A stretch of 64,000 nucleotides of DNA, taken from contig NC_044924.1 of NCBI RefSeq assembly GCF_003576645.1, forward strand, positions 19,811,563 to 19,875,562, read 5' to 3'. The DNA comes from Ipomoea triloba (lineage: Eukaryota > Streptophyta > Magnoliopsida > Solanales > Convolvulaceae). The position numbers and the translations under genes are program-made. Within the stretch, counting starts at the first letter, position 1. Each line of letters starts with the position of its first letter. The notes under the pieces were generated by a model that had not been told where the DNA came from, did not search any database, and was given only the letters and a program-made list of their open reading frames with translations. Positions 46,120-57,478 of the stretch are shown piece after piece.

Positions 46120-47664
46120 AACGTGGCGCTTATGGGAGGCAACCCACAAATAAGGAGAAGAAGGGACCACTCCACCAACAACCATGAAAGACCAATCTTG
46201 AAAGGTATAATTTCAACTCCTAATTTATTTCCTTACCATCACTCTGACCATGTTTCGAAGGGCGAGAGTAGATTGCAAAACTTCGATAGGGATACAAAAT
46301 TGCAAGTATTTCTTTTATCCTAATTCGACGCCCTATTTGATTTAATTGCTTTATTTTCTAGAATCGCAAATGAAGAGCTGCATAACATTGTTGTGTCGGA
46401 TGTAGTCTGTTTATTAGAACTGTTTTAGCCCAGTTCACACTTTTAAGTGTGGAAAAGGGGCTTGTGTAGAACCCTTAAACATATATCCTTTTTCCTCCGT
46501 TCCTTATGGAAACATCGAGGACGATGTTTACTTTTAAGTGTGGAAATGGTGTATGCTTCTTGAAACAGTTAATTGATTAAGTAATAAGGTATAGGAACCT
46601 AGAGGGTGTGTTATTGCCAATACTATCTAGGAGGGCTCCTAACCTTGTGCCAAGGATTGAATGTTTTAAATATGCTTTGGAAGTCTCACCTTGCACGAAT
46701 TTGCACATTCCGACCCAAATTGAAAATTTTTGATGAATGCTTGCATGCTTTCACCTTGTATTTTGTTTGGACCTCAGTCAAGGATCTCTCGAAGTGGGAG
46801 TGCGAATCCTTTGAGTTTTAGAAAGATAAGAATTGCGAAGCCTGGAAACTGAACTAATCTTAGCAGGACATGGGGCAAAAGGAGAGCCTAAGTGAGCTTT
46901 GAGTGAAAACAATACCTAATCCCTAGAAAAAGGCATGGGGGGTTGATACGGAGAAAAGTAGAAAGGCCTAAGGCCATTCCTAGAGATAAAAACGAGGTGA
47001 GCCATCTTGTCTGGATAAGGGGTAACCATTGCACTGTCTTCGAAAAAGAATGGAGATCCATGTGAAGTCGGTTGCCCCGAAGAGATCTTGAAAGATGAGA
47101 AAATAGAGAGGAGGTGAGCCACTTCGCTAGGATTCAGGCACCCATTGCACTGACCTTCGAAAAAGCATGGAGCTCCATGTGAAGTCGGGTCGCCTGATGA
47201 CGTTATCCTAGGAAGCGAGAAAATAGAGTGATCGCCCAAGCCATGGCGATGAGCGGTCCATGTCCCTGCCCTCACTTATATAATGTAAAGAGGCTTTAGC
47301 GTTAGGTTGGAAATTGGCGAATGGGTGAGCATCGGTCCCACTAGTCAGATCGGCTGGAGGTCCCTAGAAAATACAAGGTAAAAACTCTTTGGTCACTTGC
47401 ATGCTTAAAGGTGTGAACAAAACTTCTTATATAATATCCATCTCTCGAGACCTTAACTTTCTTAGCATATTTCTTACATTTGGTTGGCATGAGTTTAGCG
47501 GTCTTGGTAAATAGTGTAGGGGATTTCACCAACTCAACTCCGAACACCTACACATCGCTTGATCGGTTAACCATGAAAGAAAGAACTATTCTTGGTGCTT
47601 ACATGATTAGGGATTAGAAAAGTATGCTTGCTTGAGGACAAGCAAGGTTTAAATGTGGAAACTT
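46120..47664 (+). other. 3' non-coding region of the Athila/Tat-like element
   Basis: It holds ACATCGAGGACGATGTTTAC and TTTTAAGTGTGGAAA, wording typical of the segment before the 3' LTR in this group. It also has two copies of a GAAAAAGNATGGAGNTCCATGTGAAGTCGG module (47041-47075, 47158-47190) and a perfect hairpin CTTGCTTG-AGGA-CAAGCAAG (47627-47646). No ORF. The inverted element at 61171-64000 carries the same pieces. Confidence 0.7.
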
Positions 47665-48895
47665 TGATAAGCACCAAGAGTAGCACTTAAAAGGGGTCTT
47701 AATTAGATTAAAAGTGCATCGTTTTGACATCCGATTACAACAATTGCATGCATTTTAGCTCAAATACGATCAAAATCTTCTAACATCATTTTTAGGAGGA
47801 GTTTTGAGGTATTTCACAGGTTGGAGAGGGATTTGAGGCTAAAATTGAGCAAAAGACAAACAAGTCGCAATGCAGTATCGTCCCACGCAGCCTCACACGC
47901 GTGTGGCTGGGCGTGGAATAATTCCAGTAAGCTCCCACGCCCACTACCATGCGTGGAAGCAAGCGTGGTCGGGTCAAGGGCCATTTTGGGAAATTTGTTC
48001 CCTTTTTGTCACCTATATAAATCCCTTTTTCCTAAACCTAAAAAGGATGTCACCTATATAAATCCCTTTTTCCTAAACCTAAAAAGGAAGAGGATAGATC
48101 AGAAAATTCATAGAATAGGGTAGAATAGATCTAGAGGGTTTTCTCCCCTCTTGGGGGAAAATTCCTTTTTCCTTCTAGCATAGATTAGATCAAGGGCAAG
48201 AATGAAGATTGGGATTTCAAGATCAAGGTTGTAAAGATCCCCTTTCTAAGGGTGGTAACCATTCTCTCCAATTTCTAATTCAATACTTGTTTCTTTGAAT
48301 TTTCCTTTCTTTTTCTTGTTTCTCTAGTATGATAGAGAAGATTAGATAGGGGATTGGTGGCCCCATGGTAGATCTATGTGGATGTTTAATATTATTGCTT
48401 TGAATTGTGAGTTGCTTAGTTGTTGGATGATGAACTTGTGTGGATGATGTTTTTCAAGCTTTGTGCCTTTTGTGGCCACATTAGGTAGCAAACCTTAAGG
48501 AAGTGAGTGTGTGCGCGATAGCGGCCACTCACGAGTCTAACTCACCCACATCTCCGCTCTTAGTCCGAAAGGACGAGATCCGAGAGGAGTGGTAGACAAA
48601 GTGTTCGATGAAATGCCCCAACCGAATGAGGATGTGTGAGTCCAAAGTGTGACGCCACTTGGTGATGTGCCACGAACTCCCTAGTCTATTCCACGTCTTG
48701 CACTCGCAAAACCATCCAACGATAGACCACATGGAAAAGCCTAAAGCCCCAATCTCCACTTTACTTTTCTTTATTTTATTTTACACAACCACTATCAACT
48801 TTTCCTCTTCCTACAAATGAATCCAACCCGTAGCTAATCTCGTAACTCTTTCCCTTCAACCTCTTAGATGCCAACACACCTATTCGGTTCCCATT
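47665..48895 (+). mobile_element. Truncated 3' LTR of the Athila/Tat-like element
   Basis: TGATAAGCACC start; matches 40248-41477 closely, including the duplicated CACCTATATAAATCCC segment. The match stops at CGGTTCCCATT, so about 83 bases of the LTR end are missing and the sequence continues straight into an unrelated AT-rich tandem array. No TSD can be checked. Confidence 0.85.
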
Positions 48896-50027
48896 TTAAT
48901 AATACAAATAAAATCCCTCATTTTAATTTTCCGTCCAAAACACTCATATACTATATATATTAAAGTTTGTGTAATATTGTAACGTATATGGTAATACAAT
49001 TCCTATTTGTACTACAATTGTACATTAAAATACGGTAATACAATTCCTACTACAATATATCCTTTCTTACTTTCCTATTCGTAATCTAAAATTCTAAATT
49101 AAAATTACAAGTCGTTAGTACATATATTTCCCTACAAAGTAATCTATATTTATATTAATAATATTTTTTTGAGAACAATATTTATATTTATATTAATAAC
49201 ATAAAAACAAAATCTTCCATTTTAACTTCCCGCCCAAAACACTCCTATATTATTAAGGTTTGTTTAATGTTGTAAAATATGGTAATACAATTCCTACCCG
49301 TACTACAAATGTACATTAAAATATGGTAATATAATTCCTAATACAATATATTCTTTTCTACTTTCTATTCGTAATACAATTCTAGATTAAAATTACTAAT
49401 CGTAATAATGCAGTACATATACTTTCCTGCAACGTAATCTATATCTATATTATTAATAAAAACAAAATTCTCCATTTTAACTTACTGCAATAAAACACTC
49501 CTATACTATTAAGTGTTGCGTAATATTGTAAAATATATGGTAATACAATTACTATTCGTACTACAATTGTACATTAAAATATGGTAATACAATTCCTAAT
49601 ACAATATATTCTTTCCTAGTTTCCAATCTGTAATCTAAAATTCTAGATTAAAATTACTAATCGTAATAATACAGTATATGTATTTCCCTGCAATGTAATC
49701 TATACTATTAATAAAAACAAAATCTTCCATTTTAACTTTCCGCCCAAAACACTCCTATACTATTAAGGTTTGCGTAATATTGTAAACTATGTGGTAATAC
49801 AATTCGTATTCGTACTACAATTGTACATTAAAATCTATACTGTTAATAAAAACAAAATCCTCCATTTTAACTTACCTCAAAAAACACTCATATAGTATTA
49901 AGGTTTGCGTATTATTGTAAAGTATATGATAATACAATTCATGTTCGTACTACAATTGTAAATTAAAATACGGTAATACAATTCCTAATACAATATATTT
50001 CTTACTTTTCTAGTCATAATCTAAAAT
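48896..50027. repeat. AT-rich tandem array, left part
   Basis: A variable unit of about 140-260 bp is repeated several times. Landmarks are CTATTAATAAAAACAAAATC, CGCCCAAAACACTC, TATTAAGGTTTGCGTAATAT and GGTAATACAATTCCTATTCG. The array resumes at 57479, so it was once continuous. No coding capacity. Confidence 0.8.
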
Positions 50028-50389
50028 TGTAATGCTTAAGATTTTCTTCGCCCAATTTCATTCATTTGAATCCTAATTTTTCCCCGATATTCATTTGGTC
50101 CCTAAGCCATATTCATTGGACTCTACTTCCATATCCATTGAAACCATGAACCCTATTCATTTGGACTAAATAGTATAATACTATTTAGTATATTTTTTTA
50201 TGATATGTTATATTTGGCAAAAGGGTCAAATAGACCCATGTACTAACACTGATTGTTCATCAAGCACCATGAACTAAAATATGGTCCATCTAAGTCATTA
50301 TACTCTTAATTATTTTTCATCTAGCATTTTTAGCCCATTTCTAACAAGTAACCCATCTAATTTGTTGACATGGAAAAATAAAATAATAA

Positions 50390-51730
50390 AAAGTGATGAC
50401 ATGATGGTGTTTTTATTGCCCCTAGGCTTGTGTCAAGAGATGGAGACTCTGATGAACGAATACTGGTGGACTGGGACTATTGGGAATGGCAAGGGGATTC
50501 GTTGGAGGAACTGGGCTGGGTTATGCCGACCAAAATCAAAGGGTGGCATGGGGTTTAGAAAGCTTCATGAAACAAATTTATCACTCTTAGGCAAACAAGC
50601 ATGGAGATTGTTGACGATGCCCGACTCGTTGGTTGCCCGAGTCTACAAGGCTCGCTATATTATCCACAGACTTCTTTCTTTGAGGCTCGGATGGGTTGCA
50701 ATCCTTCTTTCATATGGAGAGGTTTGATGGCAGTAAAAAATGTGTTGCAAGCTAGTAGTCGAAGATGTATTGGTAATGGCTTAACTACAATCATCGGTCG
50801 AGACCCATGGCTCCCGGACGATGTAAAACCCTTTGTCACGACAGAACATATTGCGCAAGCGTCGGTTTCATCATTATTTAATGTGCACGAGGCCAAATGG
50901 GATTCTGAATGTGTACATGACATTTTTGATGCACGTGATGCATACCTAATCCTTAATATCCCAGTAAGCCAGCGTAATCCTCCTGACAATTGGATGTGGC
51001 CTGCCGATCCTAAGGGTCGTTACACTGTAAAATCGTGCTATAGAAGGTTGATAGGCAATATAATAGATGACAGACCATGGACAAAGATATGGAACTTACA
51101 GGTGCCTCCTAAAGTGAAAAGTTTTTGTTGGCTATTAGCATGTGGTTTCCTCCCTACACGTGATACATTGCTTACTAAGCAGGTTGCTTGTAACTTATTT
51201 TGTTGTTTATGTCAGCAGAAAGAAGAGACAACACCTTCCCATGGTAGGTTAAAACTTAATACAGATGTTGCTATGGATAGTACAAATTCTGTTATGGGTA
51301 TGGGGTGGCTTCTACGTGACGAGTATGGTCATTTTATTGCAGCGAAATCAAAGGCATGCGAAGGATGTTTTACTGTTAAGGAAGCAGAGGCTGCAAGCAT
51401 TCGGGAAGCTCTCAGCTGGGTTAAGGAGTTGGAGATTGGAGATGTTGATGTTGAAACTGACTCCCAGCTCGTTTATTATGCATTATTATCTTAACCTTTT
51501 ACTTCTTCTTTTGGACTTATTATTGGTGATGTAAAAGAAACTGCATCTCAGATTCATGATGTAGTTTTTTATTGTGCTAGGCGATCTGCGAATCGTGCTG
51601 CCCATGCAATTGCCCGGGAAGCCGTTTCTGAGTCAAGTTGCGGAGAGTGGTTGTACTCTCCTTCGTTGTTTCTTGTTATCATTTTGGATTCCGATTTAAT
51701 GCATTAAGTATTTATTTTCAAAAAAAATAA
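50390..51730 (+). pseudogene. 5'-truncated LINE: RT C-terminus, zf-RVT and RNase H
   Basis: It opens within the RT thumb region (VFLLPLGLCQEMETLMNEYW, GGMGFRKLHETNLSLLGKQA) and changes frame near 50690. It then shows the zf-RVT region (WTKIWNLQVPPKVKSFCWLL) and, after an apparent deletion, an RNase H-like domain (LKLNTDVAM, WLLRDEYGHF, EAEAASIREAL). A TAA at 51492 interrupts the last part, which ends at a TAA near 51705 followed by an A-rich tail. 5' truncation with an A tail is normal for LINE insertion. Not the missing 3' end of the LINE at 26499. Confidence 0.85.
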
Positions 51731-51804
51731 ATATAATAACTTAAGATATTATATTGGGTAAATTTTATTATTTTTAAAAAAATAATTTAACTTTTATATA
51801 TCAA

Positions 51805-53125
51805 CTAGTTTTATACGCGCATTGCGCGAATGGGTTAATGCCTAATGTTTATATTTAAATAAATATTTGAGAGTATATCAATGCAAGATTATATAGGAGA
51901 AGTTTATACATGGGTAATTGAATGTCAAATTTTTTTATTTAAATATCTAACTCAAAGTATATGAATCCAAGATAATATAGAAAATTCATTATAATTATTA
52001 CTAAAATAAATGTTTGCAACATTGTAAAATCGATAGTCTAAATATTTGGTCTAAAAATGATAGTCTAAATAAATACTACTTTTAATTTGAATTTTTCTAA
52101 GTGTTCTTAATTCTCTTTTGAGTAACATTGTTATTGTCTTCATCTTTACTATTTGTTCTCTTTCTTTTTGTTGGTAGTGTGTTATTTGCAATTCGGTCAT
52201 TGTTGATATCATAGATGACAACGTCATGCAATGAGATTATGATATAGAAGCTATGGACTTTCCTATAGGTGTTCTGCTTGGGGTTCATTTGATTCAACCC
52301 TTATTGTTGAATGAGTTATTGTAGATAAATAAATCATTAGTTTAAGAAAAAAGATTAAATAAATTAATAAAAATTTAAAAAATTATGTATTCCAAAAATA
52401 TTAAAAGGTAGTTTCTCACTTCAATTTGCTGGGTAATGGGTTATTTGAATACTTTCATTGTCAACAAATCCCCCAAGTAGTTAATATGATTGGTTTCAAA
52501 CTATTCTTTTTTATTTTTTCATGGTATTAAAGAAATACATATGTATCATTTTTTGGTGTAACTACTAATTTATTTAATTCAATAAGAGTAAAATATAGTG
52601 ATTCCGCTTCAATTTGTTGGGTTATTTGAGTACTCTCTTTGTCAACCAATCCCCAAGTAATTAATATAATTAGCTTCAAATTATTTTAAAATTTTTTCAT
52701 AGTATTAATAAAATACTTGGTAAATAAATATATAACATTATTTTGTACTTGATAAATTTGAATGTAAAAAATCTTTGTATGAGAGAAAATAAAGACAATA
52801 TAACTAATGAAATTATTTATCTTATTTAATTTAATTTTTTAATAATGAATAATTTTTTCAAATAAAGGTATTGTAGACACATATTCTAAATTAAAGAAAT
52901 ACATATGTATCATTTTTTGTTGTAGCTACTAATTTATTTAATTTAATAAGAGTAAAATAGAGTGAGAAACTTAATTATGTCAAATTTGATTGAGATGAGG
53001 TTCGAACCTAAGACCTCTCTTATAGAAATTAATGGGTAAGTTAAAAGTTAACGGAATACTAACGGAGAAGAGAATATTTAACGAAAAACTTAACGGATAA
53101 TCATAAAAGTAAGGTTAAATTAGGT
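51805..53125 (-). mobile_element. Non-autonomous Helitron B (inverted)
   Basis: Read on the minus strand it ends CGCGC-AAT-GCGCG then TATAAAACTAG and T, the same terminus as Helitron A (8960-10720). The interior matches A, including the 5' segment AACTTTTAACTTACCCATTA (near 53020-53045) and the internal duplication. It lacks the SINE present in A. The 5' boundary is approximate. Confidence 0.7.
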
Positions 53126-54342
53126 AATCTCTATTAATAATATTAATCTGAATTATCTTAACCATCTATTTGATTAAATAATTCATCTGAACCATCCATT
53201 TGATTAAATAATTTGACCGCTATTTTTTCTACCCATTTTAGGCCTAACTCTCTTTGGCTCTTATTATTACTCAAATTAAATCCTTTTTATTCTCTCTTAA
53301 AGGTTATCCAAAGTGGGGAGTCAATCTATTCTTCTTCCTTGTGGCTTAGCCGAAAAAAATTCTGGTATTCTAAGGGGAGGGAATTTCTTTTCCTTCACAT
53401 CTCCTTTGGCCGAAATCAACATCCCAAAAAAAAAAAAAATTCTTCTTCCTTCTTATTGAGTCTTCAAGTGTAGGAAAGGAAATCTTGGTAGTAAGTTCCA
53501 TATTTATCTTGTTGATTTCTTTTAGTCTTAGGGTTGTATCTTATAGAATTGTTTTGTTGTTTTGGTTGGTGATTTGATGGTGGTAAAGGAATGGTAGAGC
53601 AAGAGTAAGGAACTTGGAAAAAAGGGATCCTAGAAACATCTCCAAAGTGGATTTGTATCTCATGCCTTGTCCTTATTTGTTGTTTTGGTGTATAACTAAA
53701 ACATGTATTTTGTGGTATGAAAGGATTGTTCATATTAAAAAATCTCTCTACTTGGTAAATGGTTCATGTATAAAATTATCCTTGGATTATCCTTGTTTAT
53801 GATTTTCAATATAAGAAATTTTTTATAGTTATGTGAATGATTTTGTAACTTACGTATTAGTCTTTTAAAAGAATAATAATAATAATAATAATAATTAGTA
53901 TATATAAGTTATATATCGTACGTATAGTATTTATAATTTATGTATATATATACTATGTACCGTATTTATAAATATTTAAATATAAACCGAATGTGTATGT
54001 ATACAATATTTACTATATGTATAAATATTGTCATATAAATGATTTTTCTTATTTAATTAGTATTAAATATACCGTATGTGTGTATGTAGTGTATATGTAT
54101 GTGTATTTGTAATTATTGTGCTTTTGTGAAAAATCCAAATATTACTACCTAATTGAATTGCATGTAATATTTGGTGTAGAATTAAATTTTATGTTTTTGG
54201 TGAATTATAGTATGTACGTATGTATGTATTAATTAATTATAATAATAATAAAATTGTTTTGTTTTCTTGTGTTAATGGCATATTAGAACAAATGAAATTA
54301 ATTTTTTTTTTATTTTCTTTCTAATGCCGTACACATGTGATG

Positions 54343-54389
<47 letters not shown>

Positions 54390-54451
54390 TAGTTGGTTTA
54401 TTTGTGAATGCCGTACAATTATATGTATGTTATGTACCATTGTAGTGTATT
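53126..54451. other. Part of the large LTR, no gene
   Basis: LTR-like sequence with CTTAACCATCTATTTGATTAAATAATTCATCTGAACCATCC tandem wording near 53155-53215, an A13 run near 53428 and a (TAA)n run at 54337-54389. Apparent ORFs are not protein-like. Confidence 0.5.
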
Positions 54452-54793
54452 TTATTAATAGGGTAAATCAACGTTTTAGTCCCTCAAATGTTGCTAAACT
54501 GTCAATGTTGCCCTTTAACTCGGTATTCATCGATTTAGTCCCTGAAAATAATTGTTTTTGGTCAAATAACTCCATCCGGCCAATTTCTGGCGAAGGCTCC
54601 AATTTAACAGGGTTAAATATGTCATTTCCTCTTTTCAATATCATTTCCCCACTTCGCATAACACCAGTTCGATTTTCACCAGCCCTCTGCACTCCTGCCG
54701 GTTTCCCGATAATAGCCGTGGCCATTATCGGAATTCTCACCACCGGCTTGTTGCTGGTCAGCTACTACGGAGAACACAACCGTGCACCTGAAC

Positions 54794-55561
54794 TCAAAAC
54801 GTTAAATCACAAACTGCAGCACAAGCGGATAAAATGCCAGGGAATGTATACTGGTTGGCATTAACACTATCTGCTCTCATGCCACAAAAGCACTCAATAG
54901 CTTTTAAAGAATTGCCATTTTGGGAATACCCAATGATCATTGCAGTCCAAGTAACATGATTTTTCCCACTTGGCATCATCTTAAAAACAATCTCGGCTTC
55001 CACAACACGCATACATTTTGCATACATGTCTACAAGACCGATAGTAACAAACAAATTATGATCAAATCCAGTCTTGATTGCTAATCCATGAATCTGTTCA
55101 CCTCTCAAAAGCAAACACTTGATAGAGCAAATTCTAAGAATGCTTCCAAGTGTCGATTGGCTCGGCCTATGCCCCCCATTCTGCATTGCCCAAAACAGCT
55201 CAAAGCCTTCACTTTCAGCCCCATATTTACAATATCCAGAAATCATTGTTGACCATGTAATGGAACTCTTGTTTGGGGCCTTGTCAAATAATTGTCTTGC
55301 TTCAGCAAGCCTCCCTGTTTCTGCATATGTTGAAATCATTGCATTCCAAGTAAACTCATCTCTCTCAGGCATTTTGTCAAACACAACACGAGCCTCATCT
55401 ACAGAGCCCGATTTCGACAAACCACCCAAGCTCCGATTTTTATCAATCAAACCAGATTCATGGGAGCCTCTTGAAGTTGAACTTGCAAGAGTTTGAAGCT
55501 TACGAATTAGCCGTTTACAGTTATGCAGAGGGTTGAAACAATGCAGCTTAATTTTGCTCAT
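54794..55561 (-). CDS. Captured PPR protein fragment, 255-codon open frame
   Basis: PPR proteins bind organellar RNA. The start MSKIKLHCFNPLHNC and the leader look like a gene 5' end. Then come PPR motifs such as VDEARVVFDKMPERDEFTWN, AMISTYAETGRLAEARQLFD, TWSTMISGYCKYG and LFVTIGLVDMYAKCMRVVEA, the PLS-class style found in angiosperms, and the last motif is cut at FPGILSACAAVCDLTF-stop next to the TIR. A full PPR protein of this class would be two to three times longer and carry a C-terminal E/DYW domain, which is absent. The frame has no stop or frameshift, so capture may be recent or the frame may be expressed. Function doubtful. Confidence 0.85.
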   Translation of the reverse strand: MSKIKLHCFNPLHNCKRLIRKLQTLASSTSRGSHESGLIDKNRSLGGLSKSGSVDEARVVFDKMPERDEFTWNAMISTYAETGRLAEARQLFDKAPNKSSITWSTMISGYCKYGAESEGFELFWAMQNGGHRPSQSTLGSILRICSIKCLLLRGEQIHGLAIKTGFDHNLFVTIGLVDMYAKCMRVVEAEIVFKMMPSGKNHVTWTAMIIGYSQNGNSLKAIECFCGMRADSVNANQYTFPGILSACAAVCDLTF

Positions 55562-55930
55562 GACCTCAATAAATAACGATCTTAAAGAACATTATCAATT
55601 CTAATTTAATGGGCGCAAAAAAATCGCCTTTTTGACAAGTTTGATTGTATATATTGCGTCTGGGAGAGGATTGGACGGCGTCGTTGAAGATTGAAGAATG
55701 ATGGAAAGGGAGCTCAGCTGGCTATGGCGTTCTCTGAAAGGAGAGTGGAGAGCAGAGGAAGAAGCAATATTCCTTCTTAATATTATTAAGTTAAAATATT
55801 CACTAAATTACGGAGTAATATTTTTAGGGTAAACGGCGAAGGGCTCGTCCACGCGGCGCCGTTTGGAAAATGAAAACCGTTGGAGGAGGTCAATTCGGTG
55901 CCAATTTAAGCAGCACTTGATGACGAAGAT
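55562..55930 (-). promoter_or_regulatory. Captured 5' flank of the PPR gene inside the Pack-MULE
   Basis: Unique sequence between the PPR ATG (55561) and the right TIR. It probably includes the donor gene's 5' UTR and part of its promoter, because the ATG and leader were captured intact. No TATA box stands out. Confidence 0.45.
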
Positions 55931-57478
55931 GTAGTAGCTGACCAGCAACAAGCCGGTGGTGAGAATTCCGATAATGGCCACGGCTATTATCGGGAAACCG
56001 GCGTGATGGGAGCGCAGAGGGCCGGCGAAAATGTTATACGAAGTGGGGAAATGATATTGAAGAGAGGAAATGACATATTTAACCCTGTTAAATCGGAGCC
56101 TTGGCCGGAAATTGGCCGGATGGAGTTATTTGACCAAAAACAGTTATTTTCAGGGACTAAATCGATGAATACCGAGTTAAAGGGCAACATTGACAGTTTG
56201 GCAACATTTGAGGGACTAAAACGTTGATTTACCCTTATTAATATGTGGGCATGAATATCTATTTTGAGTACAAGTGTATATATAGATATCGTATTTTGAA
56301 GATGTTATTTGTATGGTTGTGAATTAAGGGTTAAATAAAATGTTACCCTACAAATTATTATTGTATGAGCAAAATTACTCAAGTAAAATATTATTTTCAA
56401 ACTATGGAAGTATGTTGATAAATTGATTTACTTGACATTGTGGAGTATTCAATTGTATGTTGGATACTAGGGCTATGCCCTGTTGAGGAGTGGTTAGGAT
56501 AATCCTACCACTAGGGTTCATACCTTGTTTTGTGGAGTATCCAGTAGGAACAATCCCCGAATACTAGGGCATTTGTTGTCCTGTTGAGTTGAGGAGTGGT
56601 TAGGTTATGCCTACCACTAGGGTCTATGTACCCTGTTTTGAGGAGTATTCAATAGAAAAAATCCTCGAATACTAGGGCTAGTAACTTCCCGGTGAGGCTT
56701 GGAATCCTCACTTGGAGGTGTGCACACTTAAGGTTAGAGTCCTAATTCTATTGGCATGGGAATTTTGCTGAGTGTTCAGCGTGGAGCTGTTCACTAGGAC
56801 CTAAGTATAAAGGACCGGTCCCATTTATGTATGATTGATGTGCTTCTATATGTATTTTGTGGTGTGCAAGTATGGCACAAAATAAAGTTATATGTATTTT
56901 GTGGTGTGCAAGTATGGCACAAAATAAAGTTTTTAAGGAAATTTTATAAGTGATGATATTATGAAAAGTTCCATATGCTTTTTGATATTAATATCTATAA
57001 ATTGCTTTTTTTTTGGATCAAAAGTGCAGAGCATCCGAGTTTTGGAAGAAGGGGTAAAGTAAAGTAAATAGTTATTTACTAAATTTTTTTTTTCGCAGGC
57101 AGTCCCTTACTTAGCAAGTGTCCCTAACCCCTTACTTTCTTGTTGTGTTTTTGAAATCTCTATTTGAGTAGCAGGTAATGTTGACGTGGTTTGCTGTGAG
57201 AGTGCGGTAGATCGAGATCCCGGGGACTATCAAGGCTTAGAAAGATTATGTAATAAAGATTGTGATGTTATTTCAATTAAGACTTATGAACTATATTTTA
57301 TTTTGGTTTTGTTTAGTTTGCCTTAGCACTTAGGTCTGTTGGTTGCCTAAGTGTGGCGGTAATGCCCTCAATAAGATTTTGAAAAGCTTCCGTGTTCTAA
57401 GTTTTGTTTTAAGAATTACTGAATCAATTGGTGAAAATAAGAAAAAAAAATAGGCCGTTTTGGGGGTGTTACAAAAAT

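Larger units (their letters stand above)
54461..56234. mobile_element. Pack-MULE carrying a PPR gene fragment
   Basis: 1,774 bp with terminal inverted repeats of about 305 bp (54461-54768 and 55931-56234), from GGGTAAATCAACGTTTTAG to its inverse. Flanked by a perfect 9-bp TSD TTATTAATA (54452-54460, 56235-56243). It has no transposase; the interior is a piece of a host PPR gene. This is the definition of a Pack-MULE. Inner TIRs are GC-richer than the surroundings. Confidence 0.92.
50028..57473 (+). mobile_element. Large LTR (probably solo) with nested insertions
   Basis: It begins TGTAATGCTTAAG and ends GGGGGTGTTACA and is flanked by the 5-bp repeat AAAAT (50023-50027, 57474-57478), splitting one unit of the tandem array. 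Its 3' part (56244-57473) is related to the solo LTR ending at 40236 (shared AAGTGTGGCGGTA / AAGCGTGGCGGTA wording and identical end). Inside lie a LINE fragment, a Helitron and a Pack-MULE. No RT frame belongs to it. Confidence 0.7.

Noticed and set aside
50390..51730. Idea that this is the missing 3' half of the LINE at 26499-30541
   Set aside because: It is nested in a separate LTR with its own TSD, and the segment between the two LINE pieces is not explained by one insertion.
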